This document shows, piece after piece, positions 10,301 to 19,571 of a stretch of 64,000 bases of DNA; the stretch's first letter is position 1, and every line of letters starts with the position of its first letter. This stretch comes from Ophiostoma sp. CBS 140.51 (Eukaryota > Ascomycota > Sordariomycetes > Ophiostomatales > Ophiostomataceae), in assembly GCA_029298735.1 (NCBI GenBank), contig JANSLP010000009.1, positions 1 through 64,000 of the forward strand, read 5' to 3'. Made by a program: the position numbers and the translations under genes. Below the pieces are notes generated by a model. The model saw nothing but the letters and a program-made list of their open reading frames with translations, was not told the origin of the DNA and ran no database searches.

Positions 10301-12031
10301 GTCGGCCGTCCTTGGGCTTTGGTGCTGGTCGGTTTGTCGGTTATCGACGGTTCCGGCGTCTTTGCCGCCTTTTATCTCGCAGAACGTGTCGGTCTTGCAT
10401 GGGTCAATCGACTGCGCACAGAAGCATTCACTCGCCTTCTTCGCCAACCCAAGACCATGTTTTCTCCCGCGGCCACCGTCGAGTGTCTTGACCGCGGCGG
10501 TGAAGAGATGCGCAAACTCGTCAGTGTGTTTGTTCCGATCCTGCTCATGGCCACGGGGATGGTCCTGGTGTCGGTTGTGTGGGCCCTAGCCGTCGCGTGG
10601 AAGTTGACTCTTGTGGTGTTGGCTGTCGGCCCTGTGGTCGTCCTGGTCGCCACCCGCCTGGCCACACGGATCAGCAACACCTGGGAAGCGCATGCCAACC
10701 GCGCCGCTGAGCGGGTCAGTGCTGTGTTCTCGCAAGTGTTTCCGCACATTCGGGTCGTGCGTGCGCTCACTCTGGAGGCCTATTTTACCGATGGACCCCT
10801 GCAAGAGACAACGTCGGCTGCCTTCAAGGCCGGCCTCAGTCGGGCATGGCGAACTGGTGTGCTCTACGGCATCAACCAGGCGCTGCCCAACTGGCTAGTC
10901 GCTTTGGTGTTCTACTATGGCACAACTTTGCTAAGTACACCATCTTCTGTGGACAGCCTCATGCAGGTTGTCAATTTGCTGCTGTTTAGCATCGGCACCG
11001 CCGCCGCTCTGCTTGGGAACGTGCCCCAGATTGCCGCCTCCAAGACTGTCGCTGCCCAGATGCTCGAGTTTGCCAACCTGCCGCTCGATGCCGGCCATGA
11101 ACATAAGCGCGGCGACAACGTCGTGATCCCCACCACCCTCTTTCCCATCCGCATGGACCGCCTGATCTTCAAGTACGGCGCCCACGACATGAAGAGCCGG
11201 CCGGGCGATGCCACTGTCCTGCGCAACTTGTCTCTCACCATCCAGCCGGGTGAACTCGTCGGCATCGTCGGCGCGTCGGGTGGCGGCAAGAGTACAGTCT
11301 TGTCGCTGCTTCTTCGACTCTACGCCGACGAAGGCGAACTCACTGGCACCGGCAGTCGCTTGTCTTTTGGCGGACGCCCCGCCGATCAAATCGACACCAA
11401 AGCACTGAGAGCGCGCATGGCCTACGTGCCGCAGCAACCGTACCTCTTCCCGGCGTCGCTGAGGCACAACATTACCTATGGACTGGAAGAAGAGCCCGTC
11501 ACGGAAGAAGAAATGGCCACGATCTGGCCCATGGCGGCACGGACGGTAAGGATGGAGCAGGCAGGCCGGGCGGCGGGGATTGATACGTTTGTCGCTTCAT
11601 TGCCTGAGGGGTATGACACTGTCGTTGGGTCGTCGTCCCCGTCGCCGCAGGCGGTGGCAACAGGAAGCAGCGACGGTGCGACCCAGGCCTCCGGCCTTTC
11701 GTCTTTGTCCGGCGGCCAAGCCCAGCGGGTCTGCATCGCTCGCGCACTCCTCCGCCGCCCCCAACTCCTGGTGCTAGACGAGCCCACGAGTGCACTGGAT
11801 GCTTCTTCCGCCGAAGCGGTCCGGCACACGTTACGCTCCCTCAAACAAAACAGTAAGCACACCCGCACCTCCATTGTTGTGGCCACCCACAGCAAGGCCA
11901 TGATGCAACTGTGCGACCGGCTGCTAGTAGTGCAGGACGGCGCCGTGGCGGCGAGCGGGTCGTATGCAGCATTGTTGGCGCAAGGACGAGACGGCGTGTT
12001 TGCACGGTTGGTGGGGGAGATTGACGATTAA
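7349..12031 (+). CDS. ste6: Full-length ABC-B transporter, STE6/mam1 (a-factor pheromone exporter) type
   Basis: Intronless, 1560 aa, with two halves of membrane domain plus nucleotide-binding domain. NBD1 has Walker A GRSGSGKST (about 543), signature LSGGQKQR (about 651), Walker B VLVLDE and H-loop VITHD. NBD2 has Walker A GASGGGKST (about 1307), LSGGQAQR (about 1453), LLVLDEPTSALD and VATHS. Both ATP sites look intact. The ITHDMSQI stretch after NBD1 and the overall layout fit the fungal exporters of farnesylated mating pheromone (STE6, mam1), placed in the plasma membrane. The substrate is inferred from similarity. Odd features are a long hydrophilic N-terminus (about 165 aa) with YSP repeats and a Lys/Glu-rich run (about 139-161), and a long polar linker between halves (about 750-930). 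Yeast STE6 is shorter (1290 aa). A multidrug transporter is the main alternative. Confidence 0.85.
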   Translation: MKNDSSRFSMLSLSGLGGGSNSGRNGNDARRIRKDNISYPMLKPLSPATVRSVRIQDVDEKPRIVHVDSPHRRQFRQQTSPTSTPWTSSPKSKTSTATPTRLSPYKPYSPYSPYSPHSSHDGSHSISFPDDLPQQPSSKEKKKKEKKEKKEKKENKEKEKTAGLSHLFVAHTCQDMFICLLATAASAAVAAAKTAYALLLGQIFQVISDYGSGTLSAHDTLREVGKWCLVLTALGIGMAVCASLLMGLWIVHGEARARTVRLRLFGSLLSKEMAWFDTRGGGMASLMTEQYTQIRDLQAATSQLLGYIVSDAFVCVACLGVAFAKSWSLTLVLLATVPVSAIILQVLGRGLSLAAERQRDSLNSAAQHASAALQGIDLVKVYGGYDTELWQYVSAIRAVAHHYARQALSSSAQMGYIKVWMINLFVVGFWFGLTLVTKGTTTPGNVLTAFYAVLTAFQSLESLGTQWTTVLKGTVAGKALEEMIGDAEGTSSPSGGHLRPMQPPRDIVLDNVSFAYPSNPSKVVLNNCSMAFPAGQVSFVVGRSGSGKSTIADLLVQFYAPTSGRVLIDDVPASRLDRAWLRENMALLQQASTVFHGTFAWNVALGGGSAGASSVTRDDIKTACETALLQSTVSNLPQGLDTVMGGSSGPALSGGQKQRLALARAKIRNPAVLVLDETTSGLDPKSAQMVLDAVRTWRRGKTTIVITHDMSQIAREDYVYVMDKGHLVQEGAFGCLQTQQGGAMQTLLQSASIDGAVDTCLSPVIKIGYRDDNEKEDEIMPSRHTSVELSSGLFRRSSIFSAPLAYNQHRQSILLNAYPSYNKRTSRLSQQYPSSSATATPRQSVVFQSKQQQYQQDDDEYAYYNSNKHNSLDLLCERGAQAQTMRMADTVPNSLISRIRRVATVEEIPQDVEKVSSSPTEAPLPPLRTVLQTVWPSLDRAGRLDLVFGCLACLVVAVCNPAFSFAFARMLQAFWVPKDVDAQGVGRPWALVLVGLSVIDGSGVFAAFYLAERVGLAWVNRLRTEAFTRLLRQPKTMFSPAATVECLDRGGEEMRKLVSVFVPILLMATGMVLVSVVWALAVAWKLTLVVLAVGPVVVLVATRLATRISNTWEAHANRAAERVSAVFSQVFPHIRVVRALTLEAYFTDGPLQETTSAAFKAGLSRAWRTGVLYGINQALPNWLVALVFYYGTTLLSTPSSVDSLMQVVNLLLFSIGTAAALLGNVPQIAASKTVAAQMLEFANLPLDAGHEHKRGDNVVIPTTLFPIRMDRLIFKYGAHDMKSRPGDATVLRNLSLTIQPGELVGIVGASGGGKSTVLSLLLRLYADEGELTGTGSRLSFGGRPADQIDTKALRARMAYVPQQPYLFPASLRHNITYGLEEEPVTEEEMATIWPMAARTVRMEQAGRAAGIDTFVASLPEGYDTVVGSSSPSPQAVATGSSDGATQASGLSSLSGGQAQRVCIARALLRRPQLLVLDEPTSALDASSAEAVRHTLRSLKQNSKHTRTSIVVATHSKAMMQLCDRLLVVQDGAVAASGSYAALLAQGRDGVFARLVGEIDD

Positions 12032-12166
12032 CGACGAGGAGTCTACAAATTGGACACATTATGACTTTATTTAATACTACTTAACACCCCAGACAATACT
12101 TGTCGACCGGTAGACTGAACTATTAGCTGTGATCTGTGATGTGTGTGGTTGATGAGATGACTAGAC

Positions 12167-13050
12167 TTACCCACTCCATACTGGCCCGCCGGGGATCGTG
12201 TAGTTCTGTGCTGTTAGTGGTGTGAACATGAGGAGGTGTGTGGTAAGGTACTTACATATGTCTTGCGCATCGCGTCCGAGTAAATATCGATTTTGAACGA
12301 GGGGTCTGCGTTGTCAGTACGTCACAACATTTTGACCTCGTTGCTATGCTGTGAGGACTTACCATCAACACTGTACGCCCCGGGGAACTTTTTGTAAAAC
12401 GACGTCGGCGGCAGTTCTGTGCCCTGGCCCGTCACGTTCAAGTGCGCACACTCGGGGTAGAACTGCGGCTTGTTCTCAATGTGGATGCTCACAATCTCGT
12501 GGCGGACCACGTACAAACCACTCTTCAAAGGGGAAGGAATGGTGACCGGCCACAGATCCGGAGAGCCATCCCAGTTTTGAAACTGCTTTTGGTACCAGAT
12601 GCCTTCCGCCAGGTTGCCCGTCCCCGGGATCAGCCCGGCCTCCCAGATCTTGAACCAGTCGAGCTGGTTGACGTCGACACCCACGCAGCCGCCCTTTTCG
12701 AGAGAAGGACAAGCCGCCAGCCACGTCGACATAGGCCCGACCGGGTGCAGCCAGTACCAGTAGACGGCCGTCAAGTTCTGGCCGGCGACCACGGGAATGT
12801 ACGCAGGGCCCGGTGTACCAGGCTTGTTGCACGCCAAGTAAGGGTCAGCGGCACTAAAGATGGGATCGATGGATGCCCATTTGCGCTGCACCATCCACGG
12901 CTGCCCGTCCTGTTCGGTGGAGTTTTCGTCTGGGTCGTAGCCGCGGTACCACACCGGAGGATCGCCAACAGTGTAGTTAGCGAGGCCGCCGTGGGCCCGC
13001 ACGAGAGGTGCAGCCAAGAGGCCGAGCAGGCCGAGTGTGAGTGAGTACAT
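12167..13050 (-). CDS. AA9 lytic polysaccharide monooxygenase (LPMO), secreted
   Basis: Three exons on the minus strand, 13050-12363, 12305-12256 and 12205-12167, give 258 aa. All joins are in frame, with GTAAGT donors, TACTGAC or CACTAAC branch points and CAG acceptors. The signal peptide is residues 1-19 and cleaves before H20, the N-terminal copper-brace histidine. The second copper histidine is H102 (WLHPVGP) and the axial tyrosine is Y198 in QFYPECAHLNV. The conserved VRHEIVSIH is present, and the C-terminus ends PGGPVWSG, typical of single-domain AA9. No CBM1 module follows. The enzyme should oxidatively cleave beta-1,4-glucan chains outside the cell. It is convergent with the ABC transporter gene (135 bp apart) and divergent from the CE15 esterase. 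Confidence 0.95.
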
Positions 13051-13347
13051 GATAAGTTGGCGAGGAGTGAGTGAGGGGCCTCAAGAGTGATGATGCATAT
13101 GGGTAAGGAGATAGGAGCCTCTCATCTGCCAAGAGATGCCGGTTGTTGTGTAGTTGATAACGCGGCTCTGCACAGATATGTTCACCGCGTATGTTTTTGT
13201 GACGAGATACGTCAACTCTAATGTCAGGTGAAGATAAATCACAGCATAACTACAGAAGGACAGGGCGACGTTGTGGCGTCCCCGTTGGCAGAGCTTCGCT
13301 CACACTGGCCTCATCAAGTGGCTGTTAATCAGAGACGTATGAAAAGA

Positions 13348-13354
13348 CTATATA
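13348..13354 (-). promoter_or_regulatory. Candidate TATA box for LPMO gene
   Basis: TATATAG on the minus strand, about 300 bp upstream of the LPMO start codon. Positional inference only. Confidence 0.3.
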
Positions 13355-15152
13355 TCACAAATACGAGTGAAGGGGGCCATCATGAAAATTGCGGAGGATA
13401 TGTGGACAGTGGTCAAAAACACGGCATGGCATCCGCTTTCTGTATGGGCCAACGTGTGAGGGAAAGTAAATTAACCTATACCGGATCGCATATATGCTCA
13501 ACAAGCTCATCAATTCAAATGAAGTCCTTCATGTCAAAGTTGTGCATTCCTCTTTTCTTCCTCTTCCTCAATATTTTGGCTCCCTTTTCTCCTTTCCTCC
13601 TTGCTTTCATTGCAGGAACCTAAAAAGTATAATGAGGCTCGTATGAGTGAATGCCGAGTGCCGTTCATTAAGCATGAAAACGTGGAGAAAGCAGAAGCAA
13701 AGCGTTGGGAGCGAGTCGGCCAACTGTGAAAAAAACGAGGAGACAATAATACGCCGGACAAGCTGGGCAAGATCGGGTGGTGAAGGCTCAGCTGTTGGCT
13801 ACTTTACCCGCCTCTGCAAAGATACATTTCTCTTTCTTGGCTACGTACCTCTGGATAAATCATCTACACCGCGTATGTCTTCTTGTTCTGTTAGCTCTAG
13901 CATCTGCGAATTTTGTGTGATCATGCATCGGCTCTTTTTTTAATATGTTTGTTCTAAATTTTAAGGTATGTTAATTTGGGTTTTGTTCTTAACCTCTTCT
14001 TTTATTCTTGAATGAGAACAACACATAAATGATTTTTTCGGTCTATTTTCATTCTTCAAGTTTTTCAAACTAGTTTCTTCTTTTCAGCATAGTTACTTTA
14101 CATTATTCGACGCTCTCCCTCTCGCCGTTTCTTGCTATCAACACCTCTCTCATCCTCGCCACCGGTACTTTAAATACGACTCTTCAAGCGGGATCTGGGG
14201 AAACGGGGAAGAATATATCCTCAGCCCAATCGGATGGAGCCTCCGCATGCGGGTGGGGGACAAGGGCATAATAGCCGCGAACTGCTTTTAAGTAAACGAC
14301 TCGCCATGCGGTAGAATAGCCATAGTGGTGTCCCTCGATTCCACTATCCTTGCCGCGACGTTCTCAGAGTACACTCGTCTAATAGCATACGAGTCGTCTC
14401 CAGTTCCCATCTCGGAGGATAAAGTGCCAAGATGGAAGTGATCAGTACACCAGTCTATGGACCTGCCTCCACCGACTCTGACTGGTGGATAATGCTTTTG
14501 TTTACTTCCGCTACCTCTACCCATCCGTCCATGATCGTTTACAAGACCGAGCAAGCGAGAGGGGAAGCAAACAATGACGTCCTCATTCTCGCATTCGTTC
14601 ACTTTGGATGCACATCGACGCAGACCAGTTCGTGATCCCCGGCTTTGTCGGCAACGGGCCACGACAAAATAAAGAGTTGACGAAATGAGGCTGGAGATGA
14701 AAATTGGAGATGGGATGAAGACGTCCTGACAATCGTGGAAAGGCAAAGTTCATCCGAGAACCAAGAGAACATATGCGTGGAGGAGAATGGGACAATTCAA
14801 CTCAACAATACGCCTCAATAGCAAAGCACGGACAGCCAAGCACCGTACCTTTAGTGACATAGTCACGCATCCGCCCCTGGATATCACCCGCAAACTGCTT
14901 TCCCATCAGCCGGAGACGGTCAATATCATCTTTATGGCCCAATATCTCTCCATATCAATCCCTACCGTCATCTTGCCTCCGCGTCTTCTGTGCCAGGGGT
15001 AGTCGGGCAGTCGTCCCGTTCCTGGCGCCACGAGCATTGGCCTGTATTGTTGTTTCTTTAGTAGTATTCATCTGTATCCGTGTTCTGTGCCTTGTTCCTT
15101 GTTCCTGATTCAAAGTTCCGCACTTCCATCGTTCCTGAGGCAAACTCCCGAA

Positions 15153-15159
15153 TATATAG
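15153..15159 (+). promoter_or_regulatory. Candidate TATA box for CE15 gene
   Basis: TATATAG on the plus strand, about 200 bp upstream of the start codon at 15359, followed by a pyrimidine-rich leader (about 15175-15235) that is a plausible transcription start zone. Confidence 0.4.
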
Positions 15160-15358
15160 GCTGACTGCCTTTCTGCATCCCCTCTTCTTTCGTCTTGCTT
15201 TTGTCCGTTTCTCCTTTCCCTCCCTTCTTTGTCTCCTTGACGAGCCTCTTGTTTCTTGCACGGACGTCGATTTTGTCATTATTTCCCACAGCTCTGTGGT
15301 GTCCTTCTTTAGTCCATCCTTTCTATCATTTTTATCTGCCTGCTACGCACCGTTCAAA

Positions 15359-16531
15359 ATGGTCCACCTCGTCTCCGCCCTCCTCTTGGCCGGCTCGGCC
15401 ATGGCCCTGCCCGCCCGCGAAATCTTTGGCGTCCAGCAGGCCTGCACGGTCCCCGCGTCCATCCCGGCCGTCTCCAACGCCAAGCTGCCGGATCCCTTCA
15501 CCACGTCGAGCGGCGACAAAGTCACGACCAAGGACCAGTGGGCGTGCCGCCAGCAGGAGATTAGCAAGGCCATGCAGCAGTACGAGCTGGGCGATTACCC
15601 GGGTCCCCCCGACTCGGTCAAGGGTACCTTGACGGGCAGCAGCCTCAAGGTCGACATTACCGTCGGCAGCAAGTCGGTGTCCTTCACGACGACCATCAAG
15701 AAGGGCAGCGGTGGCGGTGCCGCCATTATTACTATTGGCGGTTCCTCGCTGCCCATCCCTGGCACGGTCGGCACCATCAACTTTGACAATGACGGTTTCG
15801 CGTCGCAGGCGTCCGGCTCGTCGCGTGGCCAGGGCAAGTTTTACACGCTGTTTGGCGCGAGCCACAGCGCCGGTGCCCTCACAGCATGGGCCTGGGGTGT
15901 GGGCCGCCTGATTGATGCGCTCGAGCAGGTCAATGCCACGTCGGGCATTGACACTACCAAGCTGGGTGTGACGGGCTGCTCCCGTAACGGCAAGGGCGCG
16001 TTCATTGTGGGCGCCCTCAACGACCGTATCGCCCTGACCCTGCCCCAGGAGTCGGGCTCTGGTGGCGCCGCCTGCTGGCGTATCTCGGACTCCCAGAAGA
16101 GCGCCGGCAAGAACATCCAGACCGCCGGCGAGATTGTGGGCGAGAATGTGTGGTTCTCCAAGAACTTGAACGCCTACACCTCCAAGACGAGCACGATGCC
16201 CGAGGACCACCACATGCTGGCGGCCCTGGCGGCCCCCCGCGGTTTGTTTGTCATTGAGAACGACATTGACTGGCTGGGCCCTGTGTCGACCACGGGCTGC
16301 ATGAAGGCGGGCCGTCTCATCTACAAGGGTGTCGGCGCGCCCAACAACATGGGTTTCTCGCTGGTCGGTGGCCACTCGCACTGCATGTTCCCGAGCGCGC
16401 AGCAGGCGGATCTGACGACGTTTATTAACCACTTCTTGCTGAGCGGCCCTGCACCCGATGCGGTTGAGAAGTCGTCGGCGACGGTCGACATGACTTCCTG
16501 GGTCGACTGGACTCCCCCAACTCTGTCGTAA
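15359..16531 (+). CDS. 4-O-methyl-glucuronoyl methylesterase (CE15), secreted
   Basis: Intronless, 390 aa. The start at 15359 (context TCAAAATGG) is chosen because a hydrophobic signal peptide begins there (MVHLVSALLLAGSAMALPA); the frame continues upstream but without signal or family features. CE15 hallmarks are the nucleophile motif GCSRNGKGA with S208, the acidic residue in PQESGSGG (E231) and the histidine in GGHSHCMFP (339-341). The enzyme hydrolyses the ester between lignin alcohols and 4-O-methyl-glucuronic acid on xylan, loosening lignin-carbohydrate complexes outside the cell. No CBM1 is visible at either end. It is divergent from the AA9 LPMO gene and convergent with TRAX (287 bp). 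Family length (about 375-460 aa) agrees. Confidence 0.95.
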   Translation: MVHLVSALLLAGSAMALPAREIFGVQQACTVPASIPAVSNAKLPDPFTTSSGDKVTTKDQWACRQQEISKAMQQYELGDYPGPPDSVKGTLTGSSLKVDITVGSKSVSFTTTIKKGSGGGAAIITIGGSSLPIPGTVGTINFDNDGFASQASGSSRGQGKFYTLFGASHSAGALTAWAWGVGRLIDALEQVNATSGIDTTKLGVTGCSRNGKGAFIVGALNDRIALTLPQESGSGGAACWRISDSQKSAGKNIQTAGEIVGENVWFSKNLNAYTSKTSTMPEDHHMLAALAAPRGLFVIENDIDWLGPVSTTGCMKAGRLIYKGVGAPNNMGFSLVGGHSHCMFPSAQQADLTTFINHFLLSGPAPDAVEKSSATVDMTSWVDWTPPTLS

Positions 16532-16818
16532 GCGTGTCGTGGAGTGCTCTTAATATCGTCGTCGGTGTGGTGAAAAGACAAGGTAGTGCTGTGTAGCTTG
16601 GTGTATCTTCGCTGCTGGATGTGAGTCTGTCACAGGACTTGCTCCGTTCATTTGTACATAAAATGAAAACAAAATAAAAAGACCGACCACGTCGAATAAA
16701 ATCAAATAAATAATGCAGAATACATACAGGTATCATAAAATATTGACACATAATAAAAACCGATGAACAAACGCCGTACCTATGATCCTTTCCTCTTTTC
16801 TTCGAGCACACTCACCCC

Positions 16819-17697
16819 TCACGGACTGCCACCCTCGTTGGCCTCGGGTGCGTCTGGAATCCAGCCCTTGGGCCGCTCGCTGCCGCGCACCCGCAAGTCG
16901 TAGCCGAGTCTCTCCACTTTCTGGACCGACGACTGCAGCGTCTGTGTCTTCATCTTCCACGACTTGTCGTGCCGCCGCGGCAGCATTCGGAAGAAACTAT
17001 CCAGCTCCTGCATGTCGCCGACGATCGACCTTCCAGCTTTATCATCGCCATCACTCGCCAACTCGCCCCGCAGCGCTGCCGACGTTGTCGCAAACCGCAT
17101 CATCTCGCCCGACAGGTCAAACACGCCCATCAAGAACTCGTTGTCGTCGGGGTGGATAAAGAGTGCGTCCTTTTCGTCGACGGTGTCCGCCCGTCCCTGT
17201 ACACAGAGTGCGGCCACTTGCTCGGCCGCCTCTTCGGGGCTCAACAGCGTCTGAAACTTCAAATAGTTCAAGAACGTCAGAGCCTCCAGCAGCTCCTCCA
17301 TGCCAAACAGCACACGCGCGTACCGCCCGCGGTTGATACCCTGCATCTCGGGCGCAATGCCGGCCAGCAGCTTGCCAATTTCGGCCAGTTTCTTGTTCAC
17401 TTCGCCGTCCACATCTTTCGGGAGGTCCGGGTGGATACGGCGAACGCGCTGGAGAGCAAAAATAATCTTCTTGCTGAGGGCAGTAATGTCGCGCGAGGCC
17501 TTGACGACGCGTTCGCGGCGGTCGTGGTGGGCGTCGAGGTGGTCGCGAAACTTTTCAAACATGGGCGTGTAGGCATTCCTAACTGCAGGAGTCATAGGAG
17601 GGGGAGGACCCCGGCGCGCCATCTTCTTATGATCGGGCGAGTCGCTGGGGCCGCCGTTGCTGTCGGCCTGCCACCGGCGTTTGCCTTCGGGGGCCAT
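16819..17697 (-). CDS. Translin-associated factor X (TRAX), catalytic subunit of C3PO nuclease
   Basis: Intronless, 292 aa, close to human TRAX (290 aa). Family landmarks are GRYARVLFGMEELLEALTF, GVFDLSGEMMRFA and DLRVRGSERPKGW. The acidic catalytic residues of TRAX appear conserved (E135 and E138 in MEELLEA, D194 in FDLSGE). TRAX forms the C3PO endoribonuclease with translin. In Neurospora this complex processes tRNA 5' leader fragments, and in animals it removes the RISC passenger strand. The N-terminus (1-35) is basic and carries KRRWQ and DHKKMARR, a possible nuclear localisation signal. It is head-to-head with the PIG-M gene over 393 bp. Translin itself is not in this window. Confidence 0.95.
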   Translation of the reverse strand: MAPEGKRRWQADSNGGPSDSPDHKKMARRGPPPPMTPAVRNAYTPMFEKFRDHLDAHHDRRERVVKASRDITALSKKIIFALQRVRRIHPDLPKDVDGEVNKKLAEIGKLLAGIAPEMQGINRGRYARVLFGMEELLEALTFLNYLKFQTLLSPEEAAEQVAALCVQGRADTVDEKDALFIHPDDNEFLMGVFDLSGEMMRFATTSAALRGELASDGDDKAGRSIVGDMQELDSFFRMLPRRHDKSWKMKTQTLQSSVQKVERLGYDLRVRGSERPKGWIPDAPEANEGGSP

Positions 17698-18090
17698 TGT
17701 GAGAGGTGGGGGTTGTGATTGTTGTGGTCGACGTAAGGAGAACGGCTCTTTTGGTAGAGCAATTCCGGATAGAGATTCAGGGGTGTGTTCGAAATTGATC
17801 GTGGTCGTTGTCGTCGCCCCTCAAGGAAAGAACGAACGTCGTTCAAAAAAGTTTCCTCGAAATGGCAAGAAGCTCAAAATAATAAAGTGGGTCTTCTCTC
17901 TTCCATCTGAAAACGTCTCCACTTTTACGTTCGATCTGCGGGCAGACCCACACTGCAAAACGCCAAAACAACCCCTGTAGAGCTCGCCCTGAGCACCGTA
18001 TTTTAGTGCAATTTCAACGTCGGGAGCCGGGAGCTCCTTTCTCAATCTTGACTTCCGTCTTCAACAACTTCCCACCACACACCGACAACC
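17698..18090. promoter_or_regulatory. Short bidirectional promoter between TRAX and PIG-M
   Basis: A 393-bp region between start codons in opposite directions. No TATA box or other recognisable element is seen. The last 30 bp before 18091 are A/C-rich (CCACCACACACCGACAACC), typical of a fungal leader. Confidence 0.5.
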
Positions 18091-19571
18091 ATGGCCTCAC
18101 CACCAGTCACAGGACGGCGGAAGCTGATGCAAAACGCGGCGAAGGAGGAGGAGACCCAGTCAAAGGGCCTTGCCGCCACCTTCTTTTCCTCCTCCACAGC
18201 CGTCTACGGCGCCGCTGCCACGCTCCGCATTGTTCTCCTCGTCTACGGCCTCTGGCAGGACGCCAACTCGCCCGTCAAGTACACCGACATTGACTACCTG
18301 GTCTTTACGGATGCGGCGCGCTTCGTCGCCAAAGGCTGGGGTCTCGGCTCCCCCTACGACCGCGAGACATACCGGTACACGCCGCTGCTGGCGTGGGTGC
18401 TGCTGCCGACGGCATGGGCCGACTTTCTTTTTGCGTGGGGGAAAGTACTGTTTGCCGCGGCGGACCTAGTGGCGGGCTATTTGCTCGAGAGAGTCCTGCG
18501 GGAAAGGCTGCCCAAAACGGCCTCTTCCTCGACCGCGGCGCTGAACGCCAAGGCCCGTCTGTATGCCTGCGTCTGGTTGTTGAACCCGATGGTCGCGGCC
18601 ATTAGCACGCGCGGCAGTGCCGAGGGTTTGCTTGGTGCACTCGTGGCCGCTCTGCTGTGGGCCGTACAGGTCGCACGGAATCCGTTGCTGTCCGGTGTGT
18701 TGCTGGGCTTTGGTGTGCACCTCAAGATCTACCCCTTTATCTACGCGCCGGCCATTGCGTGGTGGATGGACGCCGAGAACATGACTAGTGTCCCGGCGAA
18801 GCCGAAGCCGGCCTCTCAGGGGATTGAGAAGACAGGCTCCATCTTCGAGTTCTTCACGAAAGCCCGGCTGCAGCTCACCATTGCCAGCATGGTCACCTTT
18901 TTCGGCCTCAACCAGGCCATGTACAAAATGTATGTCTTCTCCTCTCTGCTCATTTTCTCTCAGCCTGCTCCGCCACTAACAAATACAGATACGGCCACCC
19001 CTTTATCCAGCACACCTTCTTCCACCACGTCACCCGCATCGACCACCGCCACAACTTTAGCCCCTACAACACCCAGCTGTACCTTTCGTCGGCAGAGTCG
19101 GCCATTGCGGAAGCTTCTGCTTCTGCTTCCGTCTTTAACGGGACATTCATCCCCTCCCCACATTCATCGCTCCCCGCTATCGAGTCCCTTGCCTTTTTGC
19201 CCCAACTTTTGCTAGCCACCGTCTTGATACCCCTCGTCCTTGCCAAAAAGGACTTGCCTGCCACAATGCTCGCCCAGACGTTTGCGTTTGTCACCTTCAA
19301 CAAGGTCTGCACGAGCCAGTATTTCCTGTGGTACATGGTGCTGCTGCCCGTGTACCTGCCGCAGTCGTCATTCATACAAAACCCCAAGAAGGGCGTGTTG
19401 GCGCTTGTGCTGTGGGTGGCCGGGCAAGCGGCGTGGCTCCAGCAAGGGTTTTTATTAGAATTCCTGGGGCAGAGCACGTTTGTCCCCGGTCTGTGGCTGG
19501 CCTCGCTGGGGTTCTTCTTGGTCAACTGCTGGATCCTGGGCGTGATTGTCGGCGATGTGGCGGGTGTGTAA
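18091..19571 (+). CDS. GPI14: GPI mannosyltransferase 1 (PIG-M/Gpi14)
   Basis: Two exons, 18091-18929 and 18989-19571, give 473 aa; the 59-nt intron (GTATGT donor, CACTAAC branch, CAG acceptor) restores KIYGHPFIQHTFFHHVTR in frame. It is a multi-pass ER enzyme that adds the first alpha-1,4-mannose from dolichol-phosphate-mannose to the GPI precursor. The catalytic DxD lies in the first luminal loop (D66-I67-D68 in YTDIDYLVF), followed by SPYDRETYRYTPLLAW. A second signature is RIDHRHNFSPYN, and the C-terminal half carries VTFNKVCTSQYFLWY. Length matches fungal homologues (about 400-480 aa). A short Ala/Ser-rich insertion (AEASASASVFNGTF) falls in a loop. Read-through of the intron would truncate the protein. 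Confidence 0.96.

Larger units (their letters stand above)
13051..15358. promoter_or_regulatory. Shared 2.3 kb divergent promoter region of LPMO and CE15 genes
   Basis: Non-coding region between two divergently transcribed cellulolytic/hemicellulolytic genes. Candidate TATA boxes lie on each side (minus 13348-13354, plus 15153-15159). Several 6-mers fit the CreA/CRE-1 consensus SYGGRG (for example CTGGGG near 14196, GTGGGG near 14254, CCGGGG on minus near 14636). About that many are expected by chance in this length, so they are weak evidence. A 152-codon minus-strand open frame at 14288-14746 has no recognisable motif and is not called. Confidence 0.55.

Noticed and set aside
14288..14746. 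152-codon minus-strand open frame in the LPMO/CE15 intergenic region
   Set aside because: No recognisable domain or codon pattern supporting a gene.
15332..16432. 366-codon open frame antisense to CE15
   Set aside because: Shadow of the esterase gene with Arg/Gly/Ala-rich, non-conserved translation.
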